A stretch of 64,000 nt of DNA. Source: Candidatus Puniceispirillum marinum IMCC1322. GTDB taxonomy: Bacteria > Pseudomonadota > Alphaproteobacteria > Puniceispirillales > Puniceispirillaceae. A model generated the notes under the pieces. It had not been told where the DNA came from. It saw only the letters and a program-made list of their open reading frames with translations, and searched no databases. This document shows, piece by piece, positions 56,514 to 64,000 of the stretch. Both the position numbers and the translations under genes were made by a program. Position 1 is the first letter of the stretch, and every line of letters begins with the position of its first letter. The stretch lies in assembly GCF_000024465.1 (NCBI RefSeq), contig NC_014010.1, positions 2,207,001 through 2,271,000 on the forward strand. The letters are read 5' to 3'.

Positions 56514-56873
56514 ATGCCAGCTCATCATAAAATTGACTATGTTGAATTTTCCGCAAGTGACATTCCGGCAAGCAAAGCTTTTTTTGAATGTGTCTTTGGC
56601 TGGATATTTGAAGATTTTGGTGCCGAATATGTTGCCTTTGCCAATGCCGGCATTGAAGGTGGTTTTTTTGCTAATAATGCCTATAGCCGCACCGAGCATG
56701 GTAGCGCACTGATTGTTCTATATAGCGACGATCTGGAGCAAAGCTATGCCGATATCGTGGCGGCGGGGGGGATCATTGCAAAACCGATTTTTGCGTTTCC
56801 GGGTGGCCGTCGGTTTCATTTTTTCGAGCCATCAGGCAATGAATTGGCAATCTGGTCGGACGTGTCGCGATAA
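56514..56873 (+). CDS. VOC-family (glyoxalase-like) protein
   Basis: 119 residues, one vicinal-oxygen-chelate domain: HKIDYVEFSASDIPASKAF at the start and the C-terminal RRFHFFEPSGNELAIW with a metal-ligand glutamate. It looks like the small PhnB/YaeR-like members, and the substrate is unknown. An AGAGGAGGA ribosome site is strong. The leader holds a possible regulatory structure. Confidence 0.88.
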   Translation: MPAHHKIDYVEFSASDIPASKAFFECVFGWIFEDFGAEYVAFANAGIEGGFFANNAYSRTEHGSALIVLYSDDLEQSYADIVAAGGIIAKPIFAFPGGRRFHFFEPSGNELAIWSDVSR

Positions 56874-56964
56874 AGGCTTTCGCCCGGTAAAAAAGTGGCG
56901 TTAGATAGCACCTTGTTTGTCTGGTGGATGCCAGATGACCGGGTGGTGAAAGGCGCGAACATAC

Positions 56965-58287
56965 ATGCAGTCAATGATCGATGTGATCCGTTTTGGTTTG
57001 CTATGTGCGATATGGCTGGTGGCTTTGATCCAGATTATTGCGGGTGAGCAAGCCACAGCTTTGAGTGATGTTGGCGTTATAATGTTTGTGATTTTCGGTC
57101 TTTTGACAGTGCCGAAGATGCGGCGTGACAGTTTTATAATTCTGCTGTTATTGGGATTTGTGGCATGGCTGTTACTCGATCATCTGCCGACAAGCGATGA
57201 ATGGTTTGAAGCGGGACGAAGAATACTCATTTTTGCCGCGTTATTGCCAACCATGATCCTTGTCCGCGCGACAGCTGAGACCATGCCGTCGGTTCACAAG
57301 ACCCAGCAAGCGTTGGCAACCTTACCGCCTGAGGCGTCATCAGGTGGCTTGCAAATGGCCGGCCATGTATTTGGTGGCGTTATCAATACGGGTGCCTTTG
57401 CGATGTTATCGGCGGCTTTGCCGCCTAACAGCGATATGCGGCGTCGGCGCATGGCTGCCGAGGCGGCGTTGCGGGGCATGGTGTCATCCTGTGTCTGGTC
57501 GCCCTTTTTTGTGGCCTTTGCCATCGGCCAGATATTTGTGCCGGTTGCGCAGTCATGGATTGCGATTGCGCTGGGCTTGGTCACGGCGATTATTTTTGCC
57601 TTGATAACGGTACCTTTGTTCAGTCAGCAATTCAGCTTTGCGCAACTACGGATGTCACTGGCATGTTTGCAACCGGTCAGTATGCGTTTGTTGGTTGTGT
57701 TGATGACCGTTATTGCGGCAGCGGTTATGTTTAATCTGACAGCTTTATCAACTGTTGTGATTGTGATGCCATGTCTGGTTGCGATCCAATTTGTGCGGCA
57801 CCGAGCCAATATTCCCGTGATCATGACACAAACGCGGCACGCGATGACAAATATTGGTGATGATATAATTATTATTACGGTTGCCATGATTGTGGGTTTT
57901 TTCGCCACCCAGACCAATGTCCTGCAAACATTAGTGGCATCCTTTTATGTGGGGGTCATTCCGGGTTGGTTTGCCTTGATTGCGACACCGACTTTGATGA
58001 TGATGGCATCGGTGGTGGGGGTGCATCCCGTTATAACAAGCACGGCGCTTTTAGCGATATTCAGTCGTGGTGGTGCCGATGTACAACCTGCCTTGCTCAT
58101 GCAATCACATCTGATTGGGTGGGGCGCGGGAACAATGGCGTCAGTTGCATCTTTATCAGTGATCACCTGCGCTAGTTTGTATAATGTAACCTCGCGGGAC
58201 TTGGTGTTGGGGTCAAATTTGCCAACAGCTTTCTGCTATGCTTTTGGTGGGGGAATCATTTTGGCACTGGTCAATATGTTTGTTTAA
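56965..58287 (+). CDS. polytopic inner-membrane protein, unrecognised transporter-like family
   Basis: 440 residues with about eleven hydrophobic segments and almost no long soluble part. I do not recognise the family. The layout, two halves with a central polar loop near residues 95-125 and glycine-rich breaks (GVINTGAFAMLSAALPP near 132-148, GGADVQPALLMQSHLIGWGAGTMASV near 368-393), resembles ion-transporter-superfamily carriers. It lies 64 bases before a persulfide dioxygenase-rhodanese gene in the same direction, so export or import of a sulfur anion is a testable idea. Confidence 0.6.
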   Translation: MQSMIDVIRFGLLCAIWLVALIQIIAGEQATALSDVGVIMFVIFGLLTVPKMRRDSFIILLLLGFVAWLLLDHLPTSDEWFEAGRRILIFAALLPTMILVRATAETMPSVHKTQQALATLPPEASSGGLQMAGHVFGGVINTGAFAMLSAALPPNSDMRRRRMAAEAALRGMVSSCVWSPFFVAFAIGQIFVPVAQSWIAIALGLVTAIIFALITVPLFSQQFSFAQLRMSLACLQPVSMRLLVVLMTVIAAAVMFNLTALSTVVIVMPCLVAIQFVRHRANIPVIMTQTRHAMTNIGDDIIIITVAMIVGFFATQTNVLQTLVASFYVGVIPGWFALIATPTLMMMASVVGVHPVITSTALLAIFSRGGADVQPALLMQSHLIGWGAGTMASVASLSVITCASLYNVTSRDLVLGSNLPTAFCYAFGGGIILALVNMFV

Positions 58288-58351
58288 CGGATAAACTATG
58301 AAGACGTAAAAGTTTCTGGCACGATGCCAGTGGTAAAGAGGTAATCAAGCC

Positions 58352-59368
58352 ATGATTTTTAGACAACTTTTTGACAATGTGTCATCAACCTATACCTATT
58401 TGATCGCCAGCCGCAAAGGCGGTGAAGCGTTATTGATTGATCCGGTACTCGAAAAAACCGAGCATTATCTAACCTTGATGGAACAACTAGATCTCAAACT
58501 TGTTAAAGTTCTGGATACGCATGTTCATGCTGATCATATTACAGCGATGGGGGCTTTGCGGGACCGGACAAGCTGCGTGACTGTGATGGGTGAACAATCG
58601 CCGGTTGATGTTGTATCGATGCGCGTATCCGATGGCGATGCTGTAGATATCGAAGGGTTCAGTCTGACCGCGATGTACACACCTGGCCATACTGATGACA
58701 GTTATTGCTTTCGAACCGATGATAGGATTTTCACAGGCGATACCTTGTTGATTCGCGGAACTGGACGTACTGATTTTCAAAATGGTGATGCAGGGCGACA
58801 ATATGACTCGCTATTTAATGGCGTTTTGAAACTGCCGGAATCGATGCTGGTCTATCCGGCGCATGATTATAAAGGTGATACGGTTTCAACACTTGGCGAA
58901 GAGATTGCCTATAACCCGCGTTTGCAGGTCAAGTCGCGTGAAGAATATATTGATGTGATGAACCAGCTCAATCTTCCCAATCCAAAAATGATGGATGTAG
59001 CGGTTCCTGAAAATATGAAAGTTGGCCTGAATTTAGAGCGACAAAGACAGGTGCCAACGATTGAAGCTGGCGCTTTGCTTGGCCGCGAGGTGGACAAGCT
59101 TATTCTTGTTGATCTGCGCGAGGATACTGAGCGCGCGCGGTTTGGCGTGATTCCGGATTCGATTCATGTCCCCTATGGTCAGCTTGAAATGCAACTTGCG
59201 ACATTGGCGCAGACCGATGGCCGACCTGTGGTCTTTTATTGTGCGGTTGGTGAACGCTCAGCGATGGCGACGCGTCTTGCTCATGCCAATGGTATTGATC
59301 ATTGTGCGCATGTGCCTGGTGGCTTTCAGGCATGGCAGTCTGTTGGCGGTGCTATCAAAGAGGTTTAG
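58352..59368 (+). CDS. persulfide dioxygenase-like MBL-fold protein fused to a rhodanese domain
   Basis: 338 residues. The N-terminal metallo-beta-lactamase domain has THVHADHITAMGALR, YTPGHTDDSYCF, LIRGTGRTDFQNGD and YPAHDYKG, the iron-binding and ETHE1-type signatures. The rhodanese domain (about 240-338) carries the active Cys in FYCAVGERSA. Such fusions oxidise glutathione persulfide to sulfite and transfer sulfur to or from an acceptor, detoxifying sulfide. Related sulfur transport genes (YeeE/YedE pair) are at the other end of the window; the neighbour is an unknown membrane protein. Confidence 0.9.
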   Translation: MIFRQLFDNVSSTYTYLIASRKGGEALLIDPVLEKTEHYLTLMEQLDLKLVKVLDTHVHADHITAMGALRDRTSCVTVMGEQSPVDVVSMRVSDGDAVDIEGFSLTAMYTPGHTDDSYCFRTDDRIFTGDTLLIRGTGRTDFQNGDAGRQYDSLFNGVLKLPESMLVYPAHDYKGDTVSTLGEEIAYNPRLQVKSREEYIDVMNQLNLPNPKMMDVAVPENMKVGLNLERQRQVPTIEAGALLGREVDKLILVDLREDTERARFGVIPDSIHVPYGQLEMQLATLAQTDGRPVVFYCAVGERSAMATRLAHANGIDHCAHVPGGFQAWQSVGGAIKEV

Positions 59369-59439
59369 AAAATGCGGGCTGAGCACAGCAGAATAATGTC
59401 GCATTAACATTGCCGTGTGCAGACGAACAGGAGTCGTCA

Positions 59440-60684
59440 ATGGGAAAAAATATAGCCGTTATAGGTGGTGGTATTGTTGGCGTTTGTTCGGCACTTGATC
59501 TGCAGCAAGCCGGGCATCACGTGACGCTTATCGATCGCAAGCAACCTGGTCGCGAGACCTCGTATGGGAATGCAGGCGTTCTATCAGAATCGTCGGTGCT
59601 GGTTATGAATAATCCCGTGCTGTTACGCAAACTTCCGGGCTTGTTGCGTAACCAAAGTACGGGGTTGCGTTACAATCCCTTATTCGTACTGAAACGGTTA
59701 CCCTGGGTGCTTAAATTTCTGTCCTATTGTACCAAGTCGCACGCGAAGCACGCCGCCAAGGCGTTGCGTGCCTTGCAAGTGCTTTCACTTGGACATCATA
59801 AAGCATGGATTAATGAAGCAAATGTCACTCATTTGCTTCGCTATGCAGGCTGGATGAAACTGTTCCGCACGCAGAAAGGATTTGACGGATTTGCAGCGGA
59901 AATAGAAGCGATGCAGGAAACGGGTGTAAAATTCACCATTTATGAGCGTGAACAGATACGCCAACTTGAGCCCGGTTTAGAACCGATCTACGAAAAAGCC
60001 GTGCTGATGGATGAAACATGCGGCGTTTCCAGTCCCGCCGAATTGACCGATGCCTATATAGCCATGTTTATCGCCGCAGGTGGCACAGTTACAAAAGCCG
60101 ATGTCACCGGTCTGGTGCCGCAAAATCCCGGATTTGAGGTGAAGCATAGCGAAGGCGCTTTGGTCTTTGACCAGGTTGTTGTGGCGGCAGGGCCATGGTC
60201 GGCAGATGTTGCAAAATGGCTTGGATATAATGTGCCGTTGGGTTGGGAACGGGGCTATCATATGCATCTTGAGCCTGGTGACGTGCCGCAGCTTGGCCGC
60301 GCCGCATATGATGTCGAGGGTGGCTTTGCTATAGCACCGATGCGCCAAGGTGTGCGGATTACCTCTGGCGTTGAATTTGAACATCGTGATGCCCCGCCAA
60401 ATTATACACAAATCAGGAAGGCTGTCGCCGAAGCCCGCAAAATACATAAAATGAAGGGCGAGATTGATGCCGAGCCATGGATGGGTCGTCGCCCGACATT
60501 GATCGACTCACTCCCCATTGTCGGACCAGCACCGCGTCATAAAGGATTATGGTTCAATTTTGGGCATCAGCATCTAGGGCTGTCGATGGCGCCCGGTTCG
60601 GCCAAATTGATTACATCGATGATTGACGGTGGAACGCCGCCGATTGATGCAAGTCCCTATCGGGCTGATCGCTTTCCGGTTTAG
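59440..60684 (+). CDS. D-amino acid dehydrogenase-like FAD oxidoreductase (DadA family)
   Basis: 414 residues from ATG 59440 (AGGAG site); the frame reaches 59410. Rossmann motif GGGIVGVCSALDLQ near 9-22, FAD block ETSYGNAGVLSE near 44-55 and the C-terminal FGHQHLGLSMAPG. It oxidises D-amino acids or related N-substituted amino acids. The next DAO-type oxidase is 13 bases on, and a TRAP transporter follows, so a D- or N-methyl amino acid uptake and oxidation unit is likely. Confidence 0.88.
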   Translation: MGKNIAVIGGGIVGVCSALDLQQAGHHVTLIDRKQPGRETSYGNAGVLSESSVLVMNNPVLLRKLPGLLRNQSTGLRYNPLFVLKRLPWVLKFLSYCTKSHAKHAAKALRALQVLSLGHHKAWINEANVTHLLRYAGWMKLFRTQKGFDGFAAEIEAMQETGVKFTIYEREQIRQLEPGLEPIYEKAVLMDETCGVSSPAELTDAYIAMFIAAGGTVTKADVTGLVPQNPGFEVKHSEGALVFDQVVVAAGPWSADVAKWLGYNVPLGWERGYHMHLEPGDVPQLGRAAYDVEGGFAIAPMRQGVRITSGVEFEHRDAPPNYTQIRKAVAEARKIHKMKGEIDAEPWMGRRPTLIDSLPIVGPAPRHKGLWFNFGHQHLGLSMAPGSAKLITSMIDGGTPPIDASPYRADRFPV

Positions 60685-60697
60685 CGTGGAGTCAATT

Positions 60698-61936
60698 ATG
60701 GGTGTGGCAAAATCAGAACATGCCAGATCTGCCCTATTTGCGCACCAACCCCGCACATCCAGCTATGATGTGATCATTATCGGAGGCGCGATGCTGGGCT
60801 CATCAGTTGCCTGGTTTTTATCGCAAAATTCTGATTTCAACGGATCAGTGCTGGTCATCGAAAAGGATGCAAGCTATTCGATGTGTTCTACCGCGCACAC
60901 AAATAGTTGTATGCGTCAGCAATTTTCCACCGAACTCAATATCCGTATTTCGCAGTTTGGTGCTGATTTTGTGCGCAATTTCCAAAGCTATATGGGGGAT
61001 GATCCAGACATACCCGAATTAGCCTTTCAGACTTTTGGCTATATGTATTTGGCAGATAATCAAGGTTTTGCTGATATCTTGCGCGCCAATCAGAAAATTC
61101 AGCAGACATGCGGTGCGGGCACCAAAATCATGTCCCCTGACGCGATCGCCGAAGCTTACCCCTTTTATAAGCTGGATGACATTATCCTTGGCAGTCATAA
61201 CCTTGTTGACGAAGGTTACTTTGATGGGCATTCGCTTTTTGACTGGTGGAAACGCAAAGCGCGCAAGAACGGTGTCGAATATATCGAGAATGAAGTGATC
61301 GGCATCGATGTCGAGGGTGAAAAAGTTATCGGCGTTAGGCTGGCATCTGGCGAGCAGATCAGTGCCGGCCATATTGTCAATGCGTCTGGCCCACGTGCCG
61401 TTTTGACGGCGCGAATGGCGGGGCTAAACCTGCCAGTGGAACCGCGTCGGCGCTATAGTTTTATTTTTGATGCTGAAACACGCCTTGACCGTGATTTGCC
61501 GCTAACCATTGATCCGTCAGGTGTGCATGTGCGATCGGACAGTGTCTATTATCTGGCTGGTTGTCCACCCGATCATGACACTGATGTTGATTATGATGAT
61601 TTTGCAATGGATCACGACATATGGATTGATAAAGCATGGCCAGCGATAGCAAACCGTGTGCCTGCATTTGAAGCTGTTAAATTGATCAATAGCTGGGTTG
61701 GACATTATGCTTATAACAAGCTTGATCAGAACGCGATTATCGGCGCGCATCCTGAACGCCCAAATTTCATGTTTATCAATGGCTTTTCTGGACATGGGTT
61801 ACAGCAATCACCCGCGATGGGGCGGGCAATGTCCGAATTATTGACCTATGGTGAATATCGTACGCTTGATCTTAGCCCGCTTGGATATGAACGTGTTATG
61901 CGGAATGAACCCTTGCTGGAAAAGGCCGTTATTTAG
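60698..61936 (+). CDS. DAO-fold FAD-dependent oxidoreductase (sarcosine/dimethylglycine oxidase-like)
   Basis: 412 residues from ATG 60698; an upstream frame extension overlaps the previous gene. Rossmann motif GGAMLGSSVAWFL near 28-40, then an FAD-binding segment with CSTAHTNSCMRQQFS near 66-80, which resembles enzymes of the sarcosine/dimethylglycine dehydrogenase group (FAD-dependent oxidoreductase domain-containing proteins). The C-terminal NGFSGHGLQQSPAMGRAM is the second FAD contact. Substrate not determined; probably a secondary or N-methylated amino acid. Confidence 0.85.
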   Translation: MGVAKSEHARSALFAHQPRTSSYDVIIIGGAMLGSSVAWFLSQNSDFNGSVLVIEKDASYSMCSTAHTNSCMRQQFSTELNIRISQFGADFVRNFQSYMGDDPDIPELAFQTFGYMYLADNQGFADILRANQKIQQTCGAGTKIMSPDAIAEAYPFYKLDDIILGSHNLVDEGYFDGHSLFDWWKRKARKNGVEYIENEVIGIDVEGEKVIGVRLASGEQISAGHIVNASGPRAVLTARMAGLNLPVEPRRRYSFIFDAETRLDRDLPLTIDPSGVHVRSDSVYYLAGCPPDHDTDVDYDDFAMDHDIWIDKAWPAIANRVPAFEAVKLINSWVGHYAYNKLDQNAIIGAHPERPNFMFINGFSGHGLQQSPAMGRAMSELLTYGEYRTLDLSPLGYERVMRNEPLLEKAVI

Positions 61937-62303
61937 GTGCGTGAATAGCATTGGCAACATCCAAAGTGCTGGTTTGATCATTATCAAAGCGAATCACGAA
62001 AGCTGATTTACTAAACCCCTAAATTATATTGAATGTGAGTAGCTTTGTCTTTTATTGCAAAAATATTTCAGTAATTGATTTATCTTCAATGATTCCCCCA
62101 ACGTTCAAAAATGCAAACTAAACTGGCGGTTTTATGCCATTTTTTGGGACTATGCGTTCATTTTTATCACGTGAATAAACGTTTTTGCCAAAAACGGCAC
62201 AATCAATTTCAAAATAAGTAATTGATTGGATTATCGAGAGTGTTAGTTTTGCTTAACTAATAATCCGGTTTTAAGATCGGAAATTTCAAACGGAGGAATT
62301 ATA
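61937..62303. promoter_or_regulatory. 367-base leader/promoter region of the TRAP operon
   Basis: No gene is visible. It contains the palindrome CGTTTTTGCCAAAAACG at 62180-62196, the 6-bp inverted repeat TTAGTT / AACTAA at 62243-62248 and 62255-62260, and the direct repeat GTAATTGATT at 62071 and 62218. A possible promoter is TTGCTT 62249 with TAAGAT 62272 (17-base spacing), overlapping the second palindrome. A strong CGGAGGAA ribosome site follows. These suggest repressor or activator sites, none assigned. Confidence 0.5.
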
Positions 62304-63440
62304 ATGAGCGATAGTCGTAGAAATTTTCTTACTGGAGCGGCTGTGATAGGCGCAGCTGCTGCGGGTTACGCGGTTGGTATTGGTGGCAAAGACGAAAAAA
62401 AAGATACGCTATCTGCACCGGCTGTAAACAAAAATGAAGGTGTCAGTCTCAAGATGCAAGCATCTTGGGGCGGTGGTATTTTCTTGGAAAATGCCAAGTC
62501 ATATGTTGACCGCGTGCATGCCATGGCTGGTAAAGATCTGAAGATTGATCTGCTTGCTGTTAACGCCGTGGTAAAAACAAGCCAGATGCAGGATGCTGTT
62601 CATCGCGGCGTTCTTGACGCAGCGCATTATGTACCTGCTTACTGGTATTCAAAGTCAAAATCAGCTTCTTTGTTTGGAACTGGTCCTTGCTTTGGCTGGT
62701 CTTCACAGGAAGTTCTTGGCTGGGCGCATTATGGCGGCGGTATGGAGCTGTTTAATGAGCTTATGGAAAGCCTCGGCTTGAACGTTGTTTCATTCTTTAA
62801 CAGTCCAATGCCTGCACAGCCACTTGGTTGGTTCAAAGAAGAAATCAAAGACGCATCACAGATGGACGGACTTAAGTATCGTACAGTTGGACTTGCGGCT
62901 GACGTGCTTATGGAAATGGGTATGTCTGTTGTGCAGCTTCCAGGTGGTGAAATTCAGCCAGCAATGAAGTCTGGTCTGATCGATGCGGCTGAGTTTAACA
63001 ACCCGACATCTGACCGTGACTTTGGTATGCAGGACGTGTCAAAGGATTACCATTTGGCATCATTCCACCAGTCACAGGAATTCTTCGAAGTGACCTTCAA
63101 CAAGGAGAAGTATAACTCGCTTCCATCAGAGCTTCAGGCAATCTTGAAGCATGCGTCAGAAGCCGAAAGTTCAAACTTCTATTGGCACAACACAAAGCGT
63201 TATGCTGATGACCTGGTTCGTCTGCAGAACGAAAGTGGCGTTAAAGTCCACCGGACACCTGACTCAGTGATGGCTGCCCAGCTTAAAGCTTGGGACGTTG
63301 TTGTAGATCGTATTTCGGCTGAAGATCCTTTCTTTGCAAAGGTTATTGAATCACAGAAGGCCTATGCCAAAGACGTGATGAACTATCTGAATCTGAATCA
63401 GCCTGACTACAAGCTGGCTTACAACCACCACTTTGGCTAG
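62304..63440 (+). CDS. TRAP transporter substrate-binding protein (DctP type), Tat-exported
   Basis: 378 residues. The twin-arginine motif SRRNFL sits at residues 4-9 followed by an alanine/glycine-rich hydrophobic stretch, so it is exported folded through Tat. The mature part has the DctP family fold (LKMQASWGGG, GLKYRTVGL, VQLPGGEIQPAMKSGLIDAAEFNNP). The arginine in KYRTVG contacts the carboxylate of the ligand in this family. A carboxylated solute is expected; the neighbouring oxidases suggest an amino or keto acid. Codon use favours fewer, more frequent codons than its neighbours, as for an abundant protein. A hairpin follows the stop. Confidence 0.9.
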   Translation: MSDSRRNFLTGAAVIGAAAAGYAVGIGGKDEKKDTLSAPAVNKNEGVSLKMQASWGGGIFLENAKSYVDRVHAMAGKDLKIDLLAVNAVVKTSQMQDAVHRGVLDAAHYVPAYWYSKSKSASLFGTGPCFGWSSQEVLGWAHYGGGMELFNELMESLGLNVVSFFNSPMPAQPLGWFKEEIKDASQMDGLKYRTVGLAADVLMEMGMSVVQLPGGEIQPAMKSGLIDAAEFNNPTSDRDFGMQDVSKDYHLASFHQSQEFFEVTFNKEKYNSLPSELQAILKHASEAESSNFYWHNTKRYADDLVRLQNESGVKVHRTPDSVMAAQLKAWDVVVDRISAEDPFFAKVIESQKAYAKDVMNYLNLNQPDYKLAYNHHFG

Positions 63441-63464
63441 GTTGTAATTTCGAAAGATTATTTA

Positions 63465-63488
63465 TCAGGAGGCCTAATGGCCTCCTGA
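63465..63488 (+). terminator. strong hairpin between TRAP binding protein and small permease
   Basis: Perfect 10-bp stem TCAGGAGGCC / GGCCTCCTGA with a TAAT loop, followed by CTTTTATTTAATTTT. It starts 24 bases after the binding-protein stop and is 37 bases before the next ATG. It probably ends most transcripts so the binding protein exceeds the membrane parts. Confidence 0.85.
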
Positions 63489-63525
63489 CTTTTATTTAAT
63501 TTTAGAACTATTAGCGGAGCCTGCC

Positions 63526-64000
63526 ATGACGCAGTTCATCTATGCTATCGAAAGCCTTAGTGTCTGGGTGGGTCGTGCCTTCGGATGGTGTATTCTGGTA
63601 CTTACCTTCTCGGTATCTTACGAGGTGTTTGTTCGCTACGTATTGAACTCACCAACAGTCTGGGCCTTTGATGTGATGGTACAGATGTATGGCGCGCTAT
63701 TTCTTATGGCTGGCCCCTATGCGCTGGCACAAGATTCGCATGTGCGCGGTGATGTCTTATACCGTTTATTTTCGGTAAAATGGCAAGCGCGGGTCGATTT
63801 CGTTCTGTATTTGCTATTTTTCTTCCCTGGTATTCTGGCGTTGTTCTGGTTTGGATGGGAAATCGCCTCGGATAGCTGGCGCTATGAGGAAGTGAGCTGG
63901 AATTCACCAGCCCGTATCCAGATTTATTTCTTCAAGACATTGATTCCATTAGCAGGTTTTCTGCTCATTCTGCAGGGTCTCGCCGAGCTGGCGCGGTGTT
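63526..64000 (+). CDS. dctQ: TRAP transporter small permease (DctQ type), 3' truncated by window
   Basis: The frame opens at ATG 63526, with a GGAG site at 63515, and runs to the window end (158 codons so far). Four membrane segments are visible, and the FVRYVLNSPTVWAFDV and SHVRGDVLYRLF motifs are typical of DctQ. It forms the Q part of the TRAP importer whose large permease (DctM) should follow beyond the window. Confidence 0.9.
   Translation, partial: MTQFIYAIESLSVWVGRAFGWCILVLTFSVSYEVFVRYVLNSPTVWAFDVMVQMYGALFLMAGPYALAQDSHVRGDVLYRLFSVKWQARVDFVLYLLFFFPGILALFWFGWEIASDSWRYEEVSWNSPARIQIYFFKTLIPLAGFLLILQGLAELARC

Overview
The window looks like an ordinary chromosomal segment of a free-living marine alphaproteobacterium. 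The base composition is balanced, coding density is very high, there are many short overlapping operons (ATGA and TGATG junctions), and many genes handle small nitrogenous solutes (polyamines, N-methyl and D-amino acids, osmolyte-like compounds) plus light-damage repair. The gene style resembles SAR116-type bacteria (Puniceispirillum-like). That is an inference from gene content; no rRNA or marker phylogeny is available here. I see no tRNA, rRNA, CRISPR array, insertion sequence, phage gene or attachment site.

Layout. 0-0.6 kb: end of a two-gene YeeE/YedE sulfur transporter. 0.7-10.1 kb: two GMC flavin oxidoreductases around an RND efflux pump (adaptor plus permease, no outer-membrane channel) and an amidase. 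10.2-16.4 kb: a tightly packed six-gene run with glutathione-dependent formaldehyde oxidation (two genes), a ureohydrolase, a metal-ligand-less M24 hydrolase of the ectoine-hydrolase type, an M20 deacetylase and a DMT transporter. 16.5-21.2 kb: rpe, glutathionyl-hydroquinone reductase, trhO, pncA and an FAD monooxygenase. 21.3-25.5 kb: an omega-aminotransferase divergent from a MocR-type regulator, followed by a phosphotransacetylase, an arrangement like taurine modules. 25.6-27.6 kb: membrane pyrophosphatase with K+-dependent signature residues.

27.9-41.7 kb is a polyamine region. It holds a FolD-like protein lacking the catalytic lysine coupled to an amine oxidase, a phosphodiesterase, two gamma-glutamylpolyamine synthetase-like genes, a complete Pot ABC transporter, a second agmatinase-like gene, a second PuuB-like oxidase and a putrescine-type aminotransferase. 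Together these could import putrescine or agmatine and degrade it by gamma-glutamylation and by transamination. No aldehyde dehydrogenase (PuuC) or gamma-Glu-GABA hydrolase (PuuD) is present.

41.8-50.3 kb: pyrC, a DMT transporter, then a light/oxidative-damage cluster (CmcJ/NvfI-like enzyme, class I photolyase, iron-sulfur bacterial photolyase, DUF3833 lipoprotein, chalcone-isomerase-like protein, YciB/IspZ and a convergent SDR). 50.4-56.9 kb: housekeeping and orphan genes (ribokinase, SGNH hydrolase, ung, LysR regulator, ABC-F protein, VOC protein). 57-64 kb: an unrecognised polytopic membrane protein, a persulfide dioxygenase-rhodanese fusion, two DAO-type flavin oxidases, and the start of a TRAP transporter operon that runs off the window.

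The most interesting leads are the 10.2-16.4 kb operon, the altered FolD coupled to an amine oxidase, the membrane protein next to the persulfide dioxygenase, and several RNA or operator structures (VOC leader, hairpin-embedded small ORF upstream of lysR, post-binding-protein hairpins in the Pot and TRAP operons).
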